This document shows, in pieces, positions 23,680-32,665 of a stretch of 64,000 bases of DNA. A program made the translations under genes and the position numbers. Under the pieces are notes generated by a model. The model had not been told where the DNA came from. It made no database searches and saw only the letters and a list, made by a program, of their open reading frames with translations. This DNA is from an uncultured Eubacteriales bacterium. Lineage in GTDB: Bacteria > Bacillota > Clostridia > Oscillospirales > CAG-272. Positions within the stretch are counted from its first letter, which is position 1. Every line of letters starts with the position of its first letter. Location: contig CAKSNQ010000003.1 of the NCBI GenBank assembly GCA_934476315.1, positions 1 to 64,000 of the forward strand. The letters run 5' to 3'.

Positions 23680-25797
23680 TCAGAGCGCGTCCTTGATGGA
23701 GAAGTTCATGCGGCCCTTGTTGTCCAGACCCATGTACTTGACCTTGACCGTGTCACCCAGATTGAGAACGTCCTCCACCTTGTCAATGCGGGTCGGAGCG
23801 ATCTTGGAGATGTGAACCAGACCCTCCTTGCCGGGGGCGTATTCGACGAACGCGCCGAATTCCTTGATGCCCGTGACCTTGCCGGTGTAGACCGCGCCGA
23901 CCTCCGGCTCAAAGACGATGGCGTCGATGGCAGCCTTGGCTGCGACCGCCTGATCGTTGTTGACCGCGGCGATGCGGATGGTGCCGTCGTCCTCGATGTC
24001 GATCTTCGCGCCGGTATCGGCGACGATCTTCTGAATGACGGCGCCGCCCTTACCGATGACCTCGCGGATCTTGTCGGGATTGATGTGCATGGTCGTCATC
24101 TTGGGAGCGTAGCGGGAGACATCCGGGCGGGGAGCGGGGATTGCCTTCAGCAGAACCTCGTCAATGATATAATCGCGTCCGGCATGGGTGACTTCCAGTG
24201 CGCGCTTGATGATGTCGGGCGTCAGACCGTCGATCTTCAGGTCCATCTGAATGGAGGTGATGCCCTTGTGTGTTCCGGCAACCTTGAAGTCCATGTCGCC
24301 GTAGAAATCCTCAAGACCCTGAATATCCAGCATGGTGTCCCACGAGCCGTCCTCGGCGGTAATCAGCCCGCAGGAGATTCCGGCGACGGGCGCCTTGATC
24401 GGCACACCGGCGTCCATCAAAGCCAGCGTGGAGCCGCAGACGGAGCCCTGCGAGGTCGAGCCGTTGGAGGACACGACGTCGGACACGAGGCGGATGGCGT
24501 ACGGGAATTCCTCGGGCGAGGGGAGAACGGGAATGAGCGAGCGTTCCGCCAGCGCGCCGTGACCAATCTCACGGCGACCGGGCGAACGGGTGGGCTTCGC
24601 CTCGCCGGTCGAGAAGCCGGGCATGTTGTAGTGGTGCATATATCTCTTCTCGGTGTCGCTGTCGATGCCGTCGAGCATCTGTGCCTCATCCAGCGTGCCG
24701 AGCGTGGCAACCGTGAGAACCTGCGTCTGACCGCGGGTGAACAGTCCCGAGCCGTGTGCGCGGGGCAGGAGTCCGACCTCGGAGCCGAGCGGACGGATTT
24801 CGTTCATATCACGGCCGTCCACACGCTTCTTGTCCACGAGCAGCCAACGGCGGACGATCTTCTTCTGGAGCTTGTACACCAGCTCCTCCATGACGTTGCC
24901 GATCTCCGGGTATTCCTCACCGAACTTTTCCACGATGGCGTCCATGATCGGAACCATCTTGGCGTCGCGCACCGTCTTGTCGTCGGTGTCCAGCGCCTCC
25001 ATGATGTCCGCTTCAAAGGCGTCGAACACCTTGTCGAACATCTCGTGATCCAGCTCGCAGGAGGGGTAGGCAAACTTGGGCTTGCCGATCTCGTCCACGA
25101 TGGCGTTGATGAATTCCAGAACGCCCTGGTTTTCCTCGTGCGCCTTCATAATCGCCGCGTACATGACATCGTCGGAGACCTCGCGGGCACCCGCCTCGAT
25201 CATGACGACTTTTTTGGTGGAGGAAGCGACCGTCAGCTCCAGATCGGAGACCTTGCGCTGTTCCTCGGTGGGGTTGACGACGATCTCGCCGTTGACCAGA
25301 CCCATAAACACGCCCGAGATCGGACCGTTCCACGGAATGTCGGAGATGGCGAGCGCGGTGGACGCGCCGATCATCGCGGTAATTTCGGGCGAGCAGTCGG
25401 GATCAACCGACATGACCGTCAGCGTCAGAGCCACATCGTTGCGCAGGTCCTTCGGGAACAGCGGACGGATGGGGCGGTCGATGACGCGGGAGGTCAGAAT
25501 CGCCTTTTCGGATGGCTTGCCCTCGCGCTTGAGGTATCCGCCCGGAATCTTGCCGGCGGCGTACATTCTTTCCTCAAAATCGACGGACAAGGGCAGAAAA
25601 TCAATGCCGTCCCGCGGCTTAGCGGAGGCTGTGGCACAGCACAGCACCACGGTGTCGCCGTAGTGAGCGAGAACGGCGCCGTTGGCGAGACCGGCGACCT
25701 TGCCGGTTTCCAGCACCAGCGGACGGCCTGCCAGCGTGTAGCGGAAGGTCTTGTGATTCTTGAATTGCATCTGGGAGCTTTTGACTGTGATTGACAT
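23680..25797 (-). CDS. pnp: Polyribonucleotide nucleotidyltransferase (PNPase)
   Basis: Phosphorolytic 3'-5' exoribonuclease and polymerase of the RNA degradosome. The 705-aa protein shows the full order: first RNase PH domain (SVDFEERMYAAGKIPGGYLKR), helical linker, second PH domain with GSGLFTRGQTQVL and SGLITAEDG. A KH domain (VIGKGGAVIQKIVADTGAKI) and a C-terminal S1 domain (GAVYTGKVTGIKEFGAFVEY) follow. GGAGG sits 7-8 nt before ATG 25797. It lies downstream of rpsO, the classical rpsO-pnp pair. The 201-nt spacer is structured (see separate entry). Confidence 0.97.
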   Translation of the reverse strand: MSITVKSSQMQFKNHKTFRYTLAGRPLVLETGKVAGLANGAVLAHYGDTVVLCCATASAKPRDGIDFLPLSVDFEERMYAAGKIPGGYLKREGKPSEKAILTSRVIDRPIRPLFPKDLRNDVALTLTVMSVDPDCSPEITAMIGASTALAISDIPWNGPISGVFMGLVNGEIVVNPTEEQRKVSDLELTVASSTKKVVMIEAGAREVSDDVMYAAIMKAHEENQGVLEFINAIVDEIGKPKFAYPSCELDHEMFDKVFDAFEADIMEALDTDDKTVRDAKMVPIMDAIVEKFGEEYPEIGNVMEELVYKLQKKIVRRWLLVDKKRVDGRDMNEIRPLGSEVGLLPRAHGSGLFTRGQTQVLTVATLGTLDEAQMLDGIDSDTEKRYMHHYNMPGFSTGEAKPTRSPGRREIGHGALAERSLIPVLPSPEEFPYAIRLVSDVVSSNGSTSQGSVCGSTLALMDAGVPIKAPVAGISCGLITAEDGSWDTMLDIQGLEDFYGDMDFKVAGTHKGITSIQMDLKIDGLTPDIIKRALEVTHAGRDYIIDEVLLKAIPAPRPDVSRYAPKMTTMHINPDKIREVIGKGGAVIQKIVADTGAKIDIEDDGTIRIAAVNNDQAVAAKAAIDAIVFEPEVGAVYTGKVTGIKEFGAFVEYAPGKEGLVHISKIAPTRIDKVEDVLNLGDTVKVKYMGLDNKGRMNFSIKDAL

Positions 25798-25998
25798 GGG
25801 ATTCCTCCGTTTTTTATTTTATTCCGGAAGGCTCACTTTGCAAAGGTTTAGCACTTAATTTCGTGTCTCACGCACGGGGCGGGAGGCAAAAAATTAACTG
25901 CTAATCCGGTGCCAAGTGCCTTCCGGTGATGTCTGAAGAATAGCGACACGGCGTGAGAAAATGAGAGTATCTCATGATCCTCACGCCGCAGCTTTTGT
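25798..25998 (-). promoter_or_regulatory. Structured rpsO-pnp spacer, candidate PNPase autoregulation site
   Basis: Two structures are visible on the minus strand. Directly after rpsO, GCGGCGTGAG pairs with CTCACGCCG around an inner ATGAGA/TCTCAT stem (about 25950-25992). Nearer pnp, CCGGAAG...CTTCCGG (25918-25926 with 25825-25833 on plus) encloses GCACTT...AAGTGC. Neither hairpin has a T-run. In E. coli an RNase III-cut hairpin here mediates PNPase autoregulation; equivalence is inference. Confidence 0.55.
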
Positions 25999-26268
25999 TT
26001 ACTTTCTGATGTTCAGCTTTGCGATGATGGCACGGTAGCGCTCGATGTCCACCTTCTGGAGGTAGCCCAGAAGATTTCTTCTGTGACCGACCATCTTCTG
26101 CAGACCTCTGCGGCTGTGGAAATCCTTGGGATTTGCCTTCAGGTGCTCGGTCAAAGACTGGATGCGGTTGGTCAGAATGGCGATCTGGACCTCAGGGGAG
26201 CCGGTGTCGCCCTCGTGGGTAGCGTACGTGCTGATGATGTTCTGCTTTTCTTCTTTCTGCAGTGCCAT
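25999..26268 (-). CDS. rpsO: 30S ribosomal protein S15
   Basis: Binds 16S rRNA central domain early in small-subunit assembly. The 89-aa product, [20 protein letters not shown] onward, contains [20 protein letters not shown] and [20 protein letters not shown], diagnostic for S15. Start ATG 26268 follows AGGAAAGGTG; a 15-codon longer frame is unconserved. It carries its own promoter at 26386-26414 and is followed by pnp. Confidence 0.97.
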   Translation of the reverse strand: MALQKEEKQNIISTYATHEGDTGSPEVQIAILTNRIQSLTEHLKANPKDFHSRRGLQKMVGHRRNLLGYLQKVDIERYRAIIAKLNIRK

Positions 26269-26385
26269 GGTATTCACCTTTCCTTGATAAAGACTTTTGT
26301 TGGCGGCAAACACAGCGCCCGGCGGGTGAATCCGTCGCGTGGAGCGACCGTATGTCCGGATACCGAGTCAACGCCATACATCGGT

Positions 26386-26414
26386 ATTATAGCACAGAAA
26401 GGTCGTTTTGTAAA
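26386..26414 (-). promoter_or_regulatory. Sigma-A promoter of rpsO-pnp
   Basis: Minus strand TTTACA (plus 26409-26414), 17 bp, TATAAT (plus 26386-26391), with TGTGC before the -10. Confidence 0.8.
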
Positions 26415-26441
26415 GGGCTTTGAAAAAAAATCCCACATTTT

Positions 26442-26822
26442 TTAGCTTTTCCGCTTTATTTTCCGATCGGCGGGGGAGAATAGAGTGGGAAGTCCCGCTA
26501 AAATGAGAAAAATCCCGAACAGGCGGCGCACCCATGCCTCGGGAAGTGCCACGGCGAGGCGCACGCCGAGGACGGAGCCAAGCAATCCCGCGCAGATCAT
26601 CAGGACGACCGCGCCGAAGCGGATGCGTCTGCGCGACAGATGAACGCTCATCGAGGACGCGGCGGCGAACAGAAAGAACAGGAGATTCATCCCCTGTGCG
26701 TGGAGCTGTGCCGTGTCGCGGAACAGCGTCAGGTACAGGACGAGCAGTCCGCCCGACCCGATGCCCATCCCCGAGAGCGCCGCGATCAGCGCCCCCACTG
26801 CCATATCCAACCACTGTGCCAT
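26442..26822 (-). CDS. Half-size TauE/SafE (TSUP) permease, second half
   Basis: 126-aa membrane protein with about four hydrophobic helices. The opening LIAALSGMGIGSGGLLVLYL carries the Gly-rich signature of each TauE/SafE half (compare LINGLLGTGGGILLVFAL in its upstream neighbour). Complete TSUP permeases are about 250 aa with two such halves. ATG 26822 is spaced 8 nt from AGGAGG; a GTG two codons earlier is too close. The two half genes lie 31 bp apart and probably form a heterodimeric anion or sulfonate exporter. Substrate unknown. Confidence 0.7.
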   Translation of the reverse strand: MAQWLDMAVGALIAALSGMGIGSGGLLVLYLTLFRDTAQLHAQGMNLLFFLFAAASSMSVHLSRRRIRFGAVVLMICAGLLGSVLGVRLAVALPEAWVRRLFGIFLILAGLPTLFSPADRKIKRKS

Positions 26823-26853
26823 TGTCACTTCCTCCTTGACGTGTTTATATTTT

Positions 26854-27273
26854 TTAGGAACGCAAGATCATGAACAGTCCCGACCAAAGAACCAGCAGGG
26901 CGAACAGCCGCCGAATCAGAGGCAGCTTCAGCCGGTCGAGCAGCCAACCGCCCAGCACTCCGCCCGCCACCGCGGGGAGGAGAAGGGGAGAGAAGGCGGA
27001 AAAATCCATCGCGCCCGCCCGCGCGTATTGTCCCGCCGACAAAAGAGAGACCGGGAGCATGACCGCCAGCGCGTTGGCGTAGACGTCGCGCGCCCCCGGC
27101 AGGAAATCCGCCCCGCCGCGGCGTTTTGCCCGGGCGGACAGCGCGAAAACCAGCAGAATCCCTCCGCCGGTCCCGAGCAGTCCGTTGATCAGCCCCGCGG
27201 ACAGCCCGAGGAGCAAAAGGAACACGATGTCCCGCAGTCCCGCCTGCTCTGCGAAAAGACGACTTGTTTGCAT
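26854..27273 (-). CDS. Half-size TauE/SafE (TSUP) permease, first half
   Basis: 139-aa membrane protein with about four helices: DIVFLLLLGLSAGLINGLLG, an Ala/Leu-rich second helix near ANALAVMLPVSLLSAGQ, LLLPAVAGGVLGGWLLDRL and RLFALLVLWSGLFMIL. The GLLGTGGGILLVFAL segment is the TSUP repeat signature. Start ATG 27273 is chosen because upstream in-frame residues are not membrane-like; GAGGAG is 12 nt upstream, a little far. It precedes its other half in one operon. Confidence 0.7.
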   Translation of the reverse strand: MQTSRLFAEQAGLRDIVFLLLLGLSAGLINGLLGTGGGILLVFALSARAKRRGGADFLPGARDVYANALAVMLPVSLLSAGQYARAGAMDFSAFSPLLLPAVAGGVLGGWLLDRLKLPLIRRLFALLVLWSGLFMILRS

Positions 27274-27385
27274 GATGTGCCGATTCTCCTCTCTTTTCCC
27301 CTCCGCCCGTGACAACCGGGCTCGGCGTTCTCCTGCCGGGCTGGGCGGGAATATGGAAAAAATCTCAAAAAAAGTGCGTTCGCTC

Positions 27386-27414
27386 TTGAAAAAATCCCCG
27401 ATTGATGGTATACT
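27386..27414 (+). promoter_or_regulatory. Probable promoter of ftsK/spoIIIE
   Basis: TTGAAA (27386-27391), 17 bp, TATACT (27409-27414), giving a leader of roughly 230 nt. Confidence 0.55.
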
Positions 27415-27648
27415 TATCGTATATACTGCCCTTGCTGTTCCCAAAAGGCGGCATGAGGCAGATTCCGCACGTCGGAAGTCCCCGATGTGCCGGAAGTAGT
27501 GTGCGTCGCGCCGATGGTTTTCATGAGCGCCGCGCCGGGAAAAAACAGAGAAAAAACAGGAAAATCCGTGAGCCCGGCAGAGCCGGGATTGTGGTCAGAT
27601 AGAGCGTCCTCGCGGTTGCGCGGGCGAAGGAAAGGAACGGGGGAAGCT

Positions 27649-30600
27649 GTGGGCAACAAAAAAGAATGGTTTGAAAAATTCTGCACGATGGACGCGCGGG
27701 ACGAGACTCCTCGGACGGGTACATCGAAAAAAGGAAATACATCTGGGAAAAAAAGCAATCGCCGGACGGTCAGAAACCGGGCGTCCGACCCGTTCGGGGA
27801 CGACGACATCCCGCCGTTCGACAACGAGCCGACCGAGCCGATCAGCGACAGCGTTTTTGAGGGCGTCGGCTCCTCCGACGCACCGGACAACACGTCGGGC
27901 GACACGCCGCCCCGCCGTCCGCGCGCTCCGAAAAGCGGTACGCGTACAACCCGCTCCACGGCATCGTGTGGGAAACGTTCCGCCCCCGGTCGGACGTCGG
28001 GCGGTGCCGGAAAAAATACCAAGCAGACGCCCGCCGAAACGGTCTATCGCATCCGCCCGTACGTCGTGCTCGTCCTGGGCGTTTTTCTGGCGGTCAGCAT
28101 GCTCGCCGCCTGCTTTTCGAGCGGCTTTCGCTTTGACCTGACACGGGACTCCCATCCGTTCCGCTGGGTCGGATATTATCTGGAATATTTTGTGTTCGGA
28201 CTGTTCGGCTACGGGGCGTTTCTCCTGCCCCCCATGATGATCGGTCTTTCGATCTGCCGCATCCGCACCCCACATTCCCGCAAGATTGCCGTCAAAACCG
28301 GCGTGTGCGCCGCAATCCTCGTGATCTTCCCGGCGGTCATCCATACCTGTATGATTGGCGCGGGCAGTGCGGGCGGCGTTCTGAATACGTACGACCCCCG
28401 CGTGCTTTACCCGCAGGGTGCTGAAAAAATCGGCGGCGGCGTGTTCGGCGGACTCCTTGGACGGCTTTGTTATGTCGGACTCGGCACGACGGGAACGCTG
28501 GTGATCGGTATCCTCGCCCTGCTTTTGCTGGGGCTGCTGGTCTTTGGAATCACCCCCGCCACCGTGTGGAATTCTCTGCGCGCGTGGTGCCGGGAGCAGA
28601 GAGAGCGCCGCGCGGAGCGTGAGACGGAGGAGGAAGCGGCGCAGTCGGCAAGCCGGGCGCGTCCGACCCGCGATGTGGTTCCGGTCGGCGATACTGCCTC
28701 CGGGAGAACCGGACGGAGCGGCAGGACTGCGCGTGCCGCCAAGGACGCATATGAAACGGAGAACGACCGGGAGGAAACGACGGGAGCGGCAGACGGGAGC
28801 ACCCGCCTGAGCCGCGACGCGCGCCGTCACCGTCGGGATGCCTGCCGCGAGGCGGAGCGCTCGGACCGTTTGGAGGAAAAAGCGGAAGCGGCGGGGGGCA
28901 GATCGCGCCTTGACCCAATGCGCGCGCTTCTGGAACAGGATAATGCCGGGGAAACCAAAAAAGAGGGGGACGAGGGTGAGACGCTTCGCCGTCGGACAGC
29001 CGCGTCGCCATCCGAGCCGTCGCCGTCCGACGTGTTCCCCGGAGCGGAGGAACGCTTCGGCGTCACCGAGGTGACAGAGCCGGACGATACCCCGCACATC
29101 GCCGCGCAGGGACAGCCGCTGGAGGCGGTGCGTGAGCTGAGCCCCGAGGATGTCTTTGCCATGGAGCAGGCGTATGCATCCCACCGCGCCGCCCCCGTCG
29201 CCAAGACCGAGCCTGCGGAGACCGAGCCGGAGATGGAGGAGACGGCGGAGGCGGTCGTGACGTATCCGGCGCATGCCGAGATCGAGGTGGCGGACGACTA
29301 CGACGACACTATGGAGCCGACGGCAGACCCGTCCGCGGCTTGCGGAGCGGGAGCGGGCGGCGGCGTGACCTTCAGCAAAGAAACGGACTATCAGGGCGGC
29401 TTTGATTACAGCATGGCGGCAGACGACGGCAGCGATGCCGAGGGCGGAAGCGTGACCTCGGTGGTCGGCGGCGTGGACGTCTGCGTGGAGACCCTGAGCA
29501 CGCAGGAGCGGGAGCGCGGAAACATCATTGCCGCGCCGCAGGAGGAACAGGAGGACAAACACGCCTACGTCTACCCGCGCGTTGACCTGCTTGCCGAGGT
29601 CGTGCCCGCGGGGGAGGCGGCGGATCGCGAAATCCGCGAAAAGATGGAACAGCTCCGCGACACGCTCATCAACTTCAAGATCAACATTGCCAATATTTCG
29701 TACGTCTGCGGACCGACGGTCACGCGCTATGAGGTCAAGCCCGCGCCCGGCGTGCGCGTTCGCTCAATCGCCAGCCTATCGGACGATATCGCGATGAACC
29801 TCGCGGCGTCTGAGGTGCGTATCGAAGCGCCGATTCCCGGCAAAATGGCGGTCGGCATCGAGGTCCCGAACGACACCCGCACCAAGGTCTACCTGCGCGG
29901 GCTGATTGACTCGGACGACTTCCGAACGAGAAAGAGTAAGCTGACCGCGTGCCTCGGACAGGACGTGGCGGGCAACCCGATCTTCCTCGACATCGTGAAG
30001 ATGCCCCACCTGCTGGTCGCCGGTACGACCGGTTCCGGTAAGTCTGTCTGCATCAACAGTATCATCATGAGTCTTCTTTACAAATCCACGCCCGACGAGG
30101 TCAAGCTCATCCTCGTTGACCCGAAAACGGTCGAATTTTCCATCTACAAGGACATCCCGCACCTCATGGCACCCATCCTGTGCGAGCCGAAGCGGGCGGC
30201 GGCGGCGCTCAACCTCGCTGTTCTAGAGATGGAGAAACGGTTTGAGCAGATTCGTGAGGTCGGCGTCCGCGACATCGCGGGATATAACGCGATCACCGCG
30301 AATGACCGCTACGAGCATCCTTATATGCCCCAACTCGTCATCATCATTGACGAGTTGGCAGACCTGATGATGACCGCCAAGGACGAGGTGGAGACCTCCA
30401 TCTGCCGTCTGGCGCAAAAGGCGAGAGCGGCTGGCATCCATCTGATTATCGGTACCCAGCGTCCCTCTGTGGACGTCATCACCGGTCTGATTAAGGCAAA
30501 CATCCCCTCGCGTATCGCGTTCACCGTCATGTCGCAGGTGGACTCGCGTACCATCCTGGACATCGCGGGCGCGGAAAAGCTGATCGGCTACGGCGACATG

Positions 30601-31047
30601 CTGTATATGCCGATCGGAAGCCCCAAGCCGCTACGTGTCCAGGGCACGTTCGTCAGCGACAGCGAGGTGGAACGCATCGTGGATTTCGTCCGCCGCAACA
30701 ACGACCCGGTGCGCTACGATCAGGCGTTTCTGGACAATCTGGATCGCGAGGCGCAGATGATCGGTAATAAACAGCGCACGCGCGATGAGGACGATGGCGG
30801 AGACGCCGACCCCAACGGACTGGACCCGAAGTTCTACGAGGCGCTGCGCGTTGCGATCGACAACGGGCGCATTTCCACCTCGCTGCTTCAACGCATGCTC
30901 TCCATCGGCTATGGCAGAGCGGCGAAGCTGATCGACCAGATGGAGCGGATGCACTATGTCGGTCCCGCGGTCGGCAACAAGCCGCGTGAAATTCTCATTA
31001 CCGATCAGATGTACGCCGAGCTGATGGTCAACCGCGACGTCGAATAA
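27649..31047 (+). CDS. ftsK: FtsK/SpoIIIE DNA translocase
   Basis: Septal motor that pumps DNA into daughter cell or forespore. About 1132 aa: a charged N-terminal leader, four transmembrane segments (about 125-310), a very long acidic/Arg-rich linker (about 320-640), then the RecA-like motor. Walker A is AGTTGSGKSVCIN, Walker B region LILVDPKTVEF and later VIIIDELADLMM. A C-terminal winged-helix gamma domain (ISTSLLQRMLSIGYGRAAKL) would read polar DNA motifs. Start uncertain: GTG 27649 after GGGGGAAG is preferred; ATG 27688 lacks a good RBS. FtsK and SpoIIIE cannot be told apart here. Confidence 0.93.
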   Translation: MGNKKEWFEKFCTMDARDETPRTGTSKKGNTSGKKSNRRTVRNRASDPFGDDDIPPFDNEPTEPISDSVFEGVGSSDAPDNTSGDTPPRRPRAPKSGTRTTRSTASCGKRSAPGRTSGGAGKNTKQTPAETVYRIRPYVVLVLGVFLAVSMLAACFSSGFRFDLTRDSHPFRWVGYYLEYFVFGLFGYGAFLLPPMMIGLSICRIRTPHSRKIAVKTGVCAAILVIFPAVIHTCMIGAGSAGGVLNTYDPRVLYPQGAEKIGGGVFGGLLGRLCYVGLGTTGTLVIGILALLLLGLLVFGITPATVWNSLRAWCREQRERRAERETEEEAAQSASRARPTRDVVPVGDTASGRTGRSGRTARAAKDAYETENDREETTGAADGSTRLSRDARRHRRDACREAERSDRLEEKAEAAGGRSRLDPMRALLEQDNAGETKKEGDEGETLRRRTAASPSEPSPSDVFPGAEERFGVTEVTEPDDTPHIAAQGQPLEAVRELSPEDVFAMEQAYASHRAAPVAKTEPAETEPEMEETAEAVVTYPAHAEIEVADDYDDTMEPTADPSAACGAGAGGGVTFSKETDYQGGFDYSMAADDGSDAEGGSVTSVVGGVDVCVETLSTQERERGNIIAAPQEEQEDKHAYVYPRVDLLAEVVPAGEAADREIREKMEQLRDTLINFKINIANISYVCGPTVTRYEVKPAPGVRVRSIASLSDDIAMNLAASEVRIEAPIPGKMAVGIEVPNDTRTKVYLRGLIDSDDFRTRKSKLTACLGQDVAGNPIFLDIVKMPHLLVAGTTGSGKSVCINSIIMSLLYKSTPDEVKLILVDPKTVEFSIYKDIPHLMAPILCEPKRAAAALNLAVLEMEKRFEQIREVGVRDIAGYNAITANDRYEHPYMPQLVIIIDELADLMMTAKDEVETSICRLAQKARAAGIHLIIGTQRPSVDVITGLIKANIPSRIAFTVMSQVDSRTILDIAGAEKLIGYGDMLYMPIGSPKPLRVQGTFVSDSEVERIVDFVRRNNDPVRYDQAFLDNLDREAQMIGNKQRTRDEDDGGDADPNGLDPKFYEALRVAIDNGRISTSLLQRMLSIGYGRAAKLIDQMERMHYVGPAVGNKPREILITDQMYAELMVNRDVE

Positions 31048-31146
31048 GCCCGCGCGACAAATCGGAGGTCAAGCCGTACACCGTGCGCGCTCCGGAAAAC
31101 GCGCGGACGCAAGGCGGGGTAGAATGGTTGCCCTCCCCGCGGCGGT

Positions 31147-31175
31147 TTGACAAATTTCGCATTTTGTGCTATACT
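31147..31175 (+). promoter_or_regulatory. Sigma-A promoter of the DUF512-der-obg-ppa cluster
   Basis: TTGACA (31147-31152), 17 bp, TATACT (31170-31175), with TGTGC preceding the -10. Confidence 0.85.
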
Positions 31176-31211
31176 GTTCGGGTTGCTGCTTCCGGGAAAG
31201 GAGGAGAATGC

Positions 31212-32600
31212 ATGGTCAAGATCACCGCGGTCACGGAACATTCCCGCGCCGGGCGCGTCGGAATCCGGACGGGCGACCGCCTGTTCAGCATCAACGGCAA
31301 GGAGATCCGCGACGTTCTGGACTACCGCTTTTATTTGGCGGAGCGCCGGATTCATCTGTGCCTGTGGCGCGGGGACGAGTCCTACGAGGTCGAGATTCAT
31401 AAGCAGGAATACGACGACATCGGGCTGGAATTTGAAACGCCGCTGATGGACGGCAAGCATGAGTGCTGTAACCGCTGCATCTTTTGCTTTATCGACCAGC
31501 TTCCCCCCGGACTGCGGCAGACGCTGTATTTCAAGGACGACGACAGCCGCCTGTCCTTTCTCCACGGGAACTATATCACGCTGACCAACCTGGAACAGCG
31601 CGACATCGACCGTATCATTGAAATGCACATCTCCCCCATCAATATCTCCGTGCATACCACCAACCCGACCCTGCGCGTCAAGATGATGCGCAACAAGCAT
31701 GCCGGGGAGGTGCTTGCCTATATGCGTCAGCTCACCGATGCGGGCATCGTCATCTGTGCGCAGGTGGTGCTTTGCCGCGGCATCAACGACGGTGCCGAGC
31801 TGGACCGCACCATGCAGGACATGATGACCTACCTGCCGCAGCTTTCCAGCGTGTCCATCGTTCCGGCGGGGCTGACGCGCTATCGGCAAAAGCTCTATCC
31901 GCTCCAGCTCTTCTCCCCCGAGGAGTGCCGCGCCGTCATCGCGCAGGTCAACGCCGTGGGCGACCGGTGCGTGGAGCAGTGGGGAAGGCGCGTGTTCTTT
32001 TGCGCGGACGAAATGTATATCCGCGGCGGGATTCCCCTGCCGCCCGATGAATTCTACGAGGACTACGCACAGCTGGAGGACGGCATCGGCATGGTGACGT
32101 CGTTTTCCCATGAGTTTGCGGTGGAGATGAAATTTCTGCCGGAGGATCTGGAAAATTATCACGCGCCGCGCCACGTGACGGTGGCGACGGGCGTGGCGGC
32201 ATATGAAAGTATCCGCGCGCTCACGACACAGCTCGAGGCGCAGGTCGTGGGGCTGACCGTTGACGTGGTCTGCATCTTCAATCGCTTCTTCGGCGAGAAC
32301 ATCACCGTTGCGGGACTGCTGACGGGCAAGGATATGTCGGAACAGCTCGCCGGACGCGACCTGGGCGACGAGGTGCTGATCCCCGCCAATACATTGCGGG
32401 CGGACGGTGACTTGTTCCTTTGCGGCATGACGCCGGGCGAGCTTGCCGGGCGGCTGGGCGTCCCCGTGCGCGTCAGCCCGAACGACGGCGCGGGATTTCT
32501 GACCCTGCTCCTCGGCGTCAACGGGGATGCGCCCCGTTTTGCGGGGAAAGAGGACGACAAAATGGCGGAGGACGGCGCCCGGGCTGCCCCCTCCGGATGA
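31212..32600 (+). CDS. DUF512 protein, PDZ plus radical-SAM-like
   Basis: 462-aa protein. A PDZ-like N terminus (ITAVTEHSRAGRVGIRTGDR) is followed by a radical-SAM-like cluster, CCNRCIFCFIDQLP. Cys residues fit CxxxCxxC with the first Cys of the doublet. The DUF512 domain lies in the last third (LQVVGLTVDVVCIFNRFFGE-like region and GDEVLIPANTLR). The family often sits beside der, as here (65 bp upstream). An iron-sulfur role is likely, but the reaction is unknown. AAAGGAGGAG lies 5-7 nt before ATG 31212. Confidence 0.8.
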   Translation: MVKITAVTEHSRAGRVGIRTGDRLFSINGKEIRDVLDYRFYLAERRIHLCLWRGDESYEVEIHKQEYDDIGLEFETPLMDGKHECCNRCIFCFIDQLPPGLRQTLYFKDDDSRLSFLHGNYITLTNLEQRDIDRIIEMHISPINISVHTTNPTLRVKMMRNKHAGEVLAYMRQLTDAGIVICAQVVLCRGINDGAELDRTMQDMMTYLPQLSSVSIVPAGLTRYRQKLYPLQLFSPEECRAVIAQVNAVGDRCVEQWGRRVFFCADEMYIRGGIPLPPDEFYEDYAQLEDGIGMVTSFSHEFAVEMKFLPEDLENYHAPRHVTVATGVAAYESIRALTTQLEAQVVGLTVDVVCIFNRFFGENITVAGLLTGKDMSEQLAGRDLGDEVLIPANTLRADGDLFLCGMTPGELAGRLGVPVRVSPNDGAGFLTLLLGVNGDAPRFAGKEDDKMAEDGARAAPSG

Positions 32601-32665
32601 CACAAACCGACTGTAACTGCGCAGGAAAGGGAGCTTTCGCGAAGGGCGAGAGCCGAGGTAAAATT

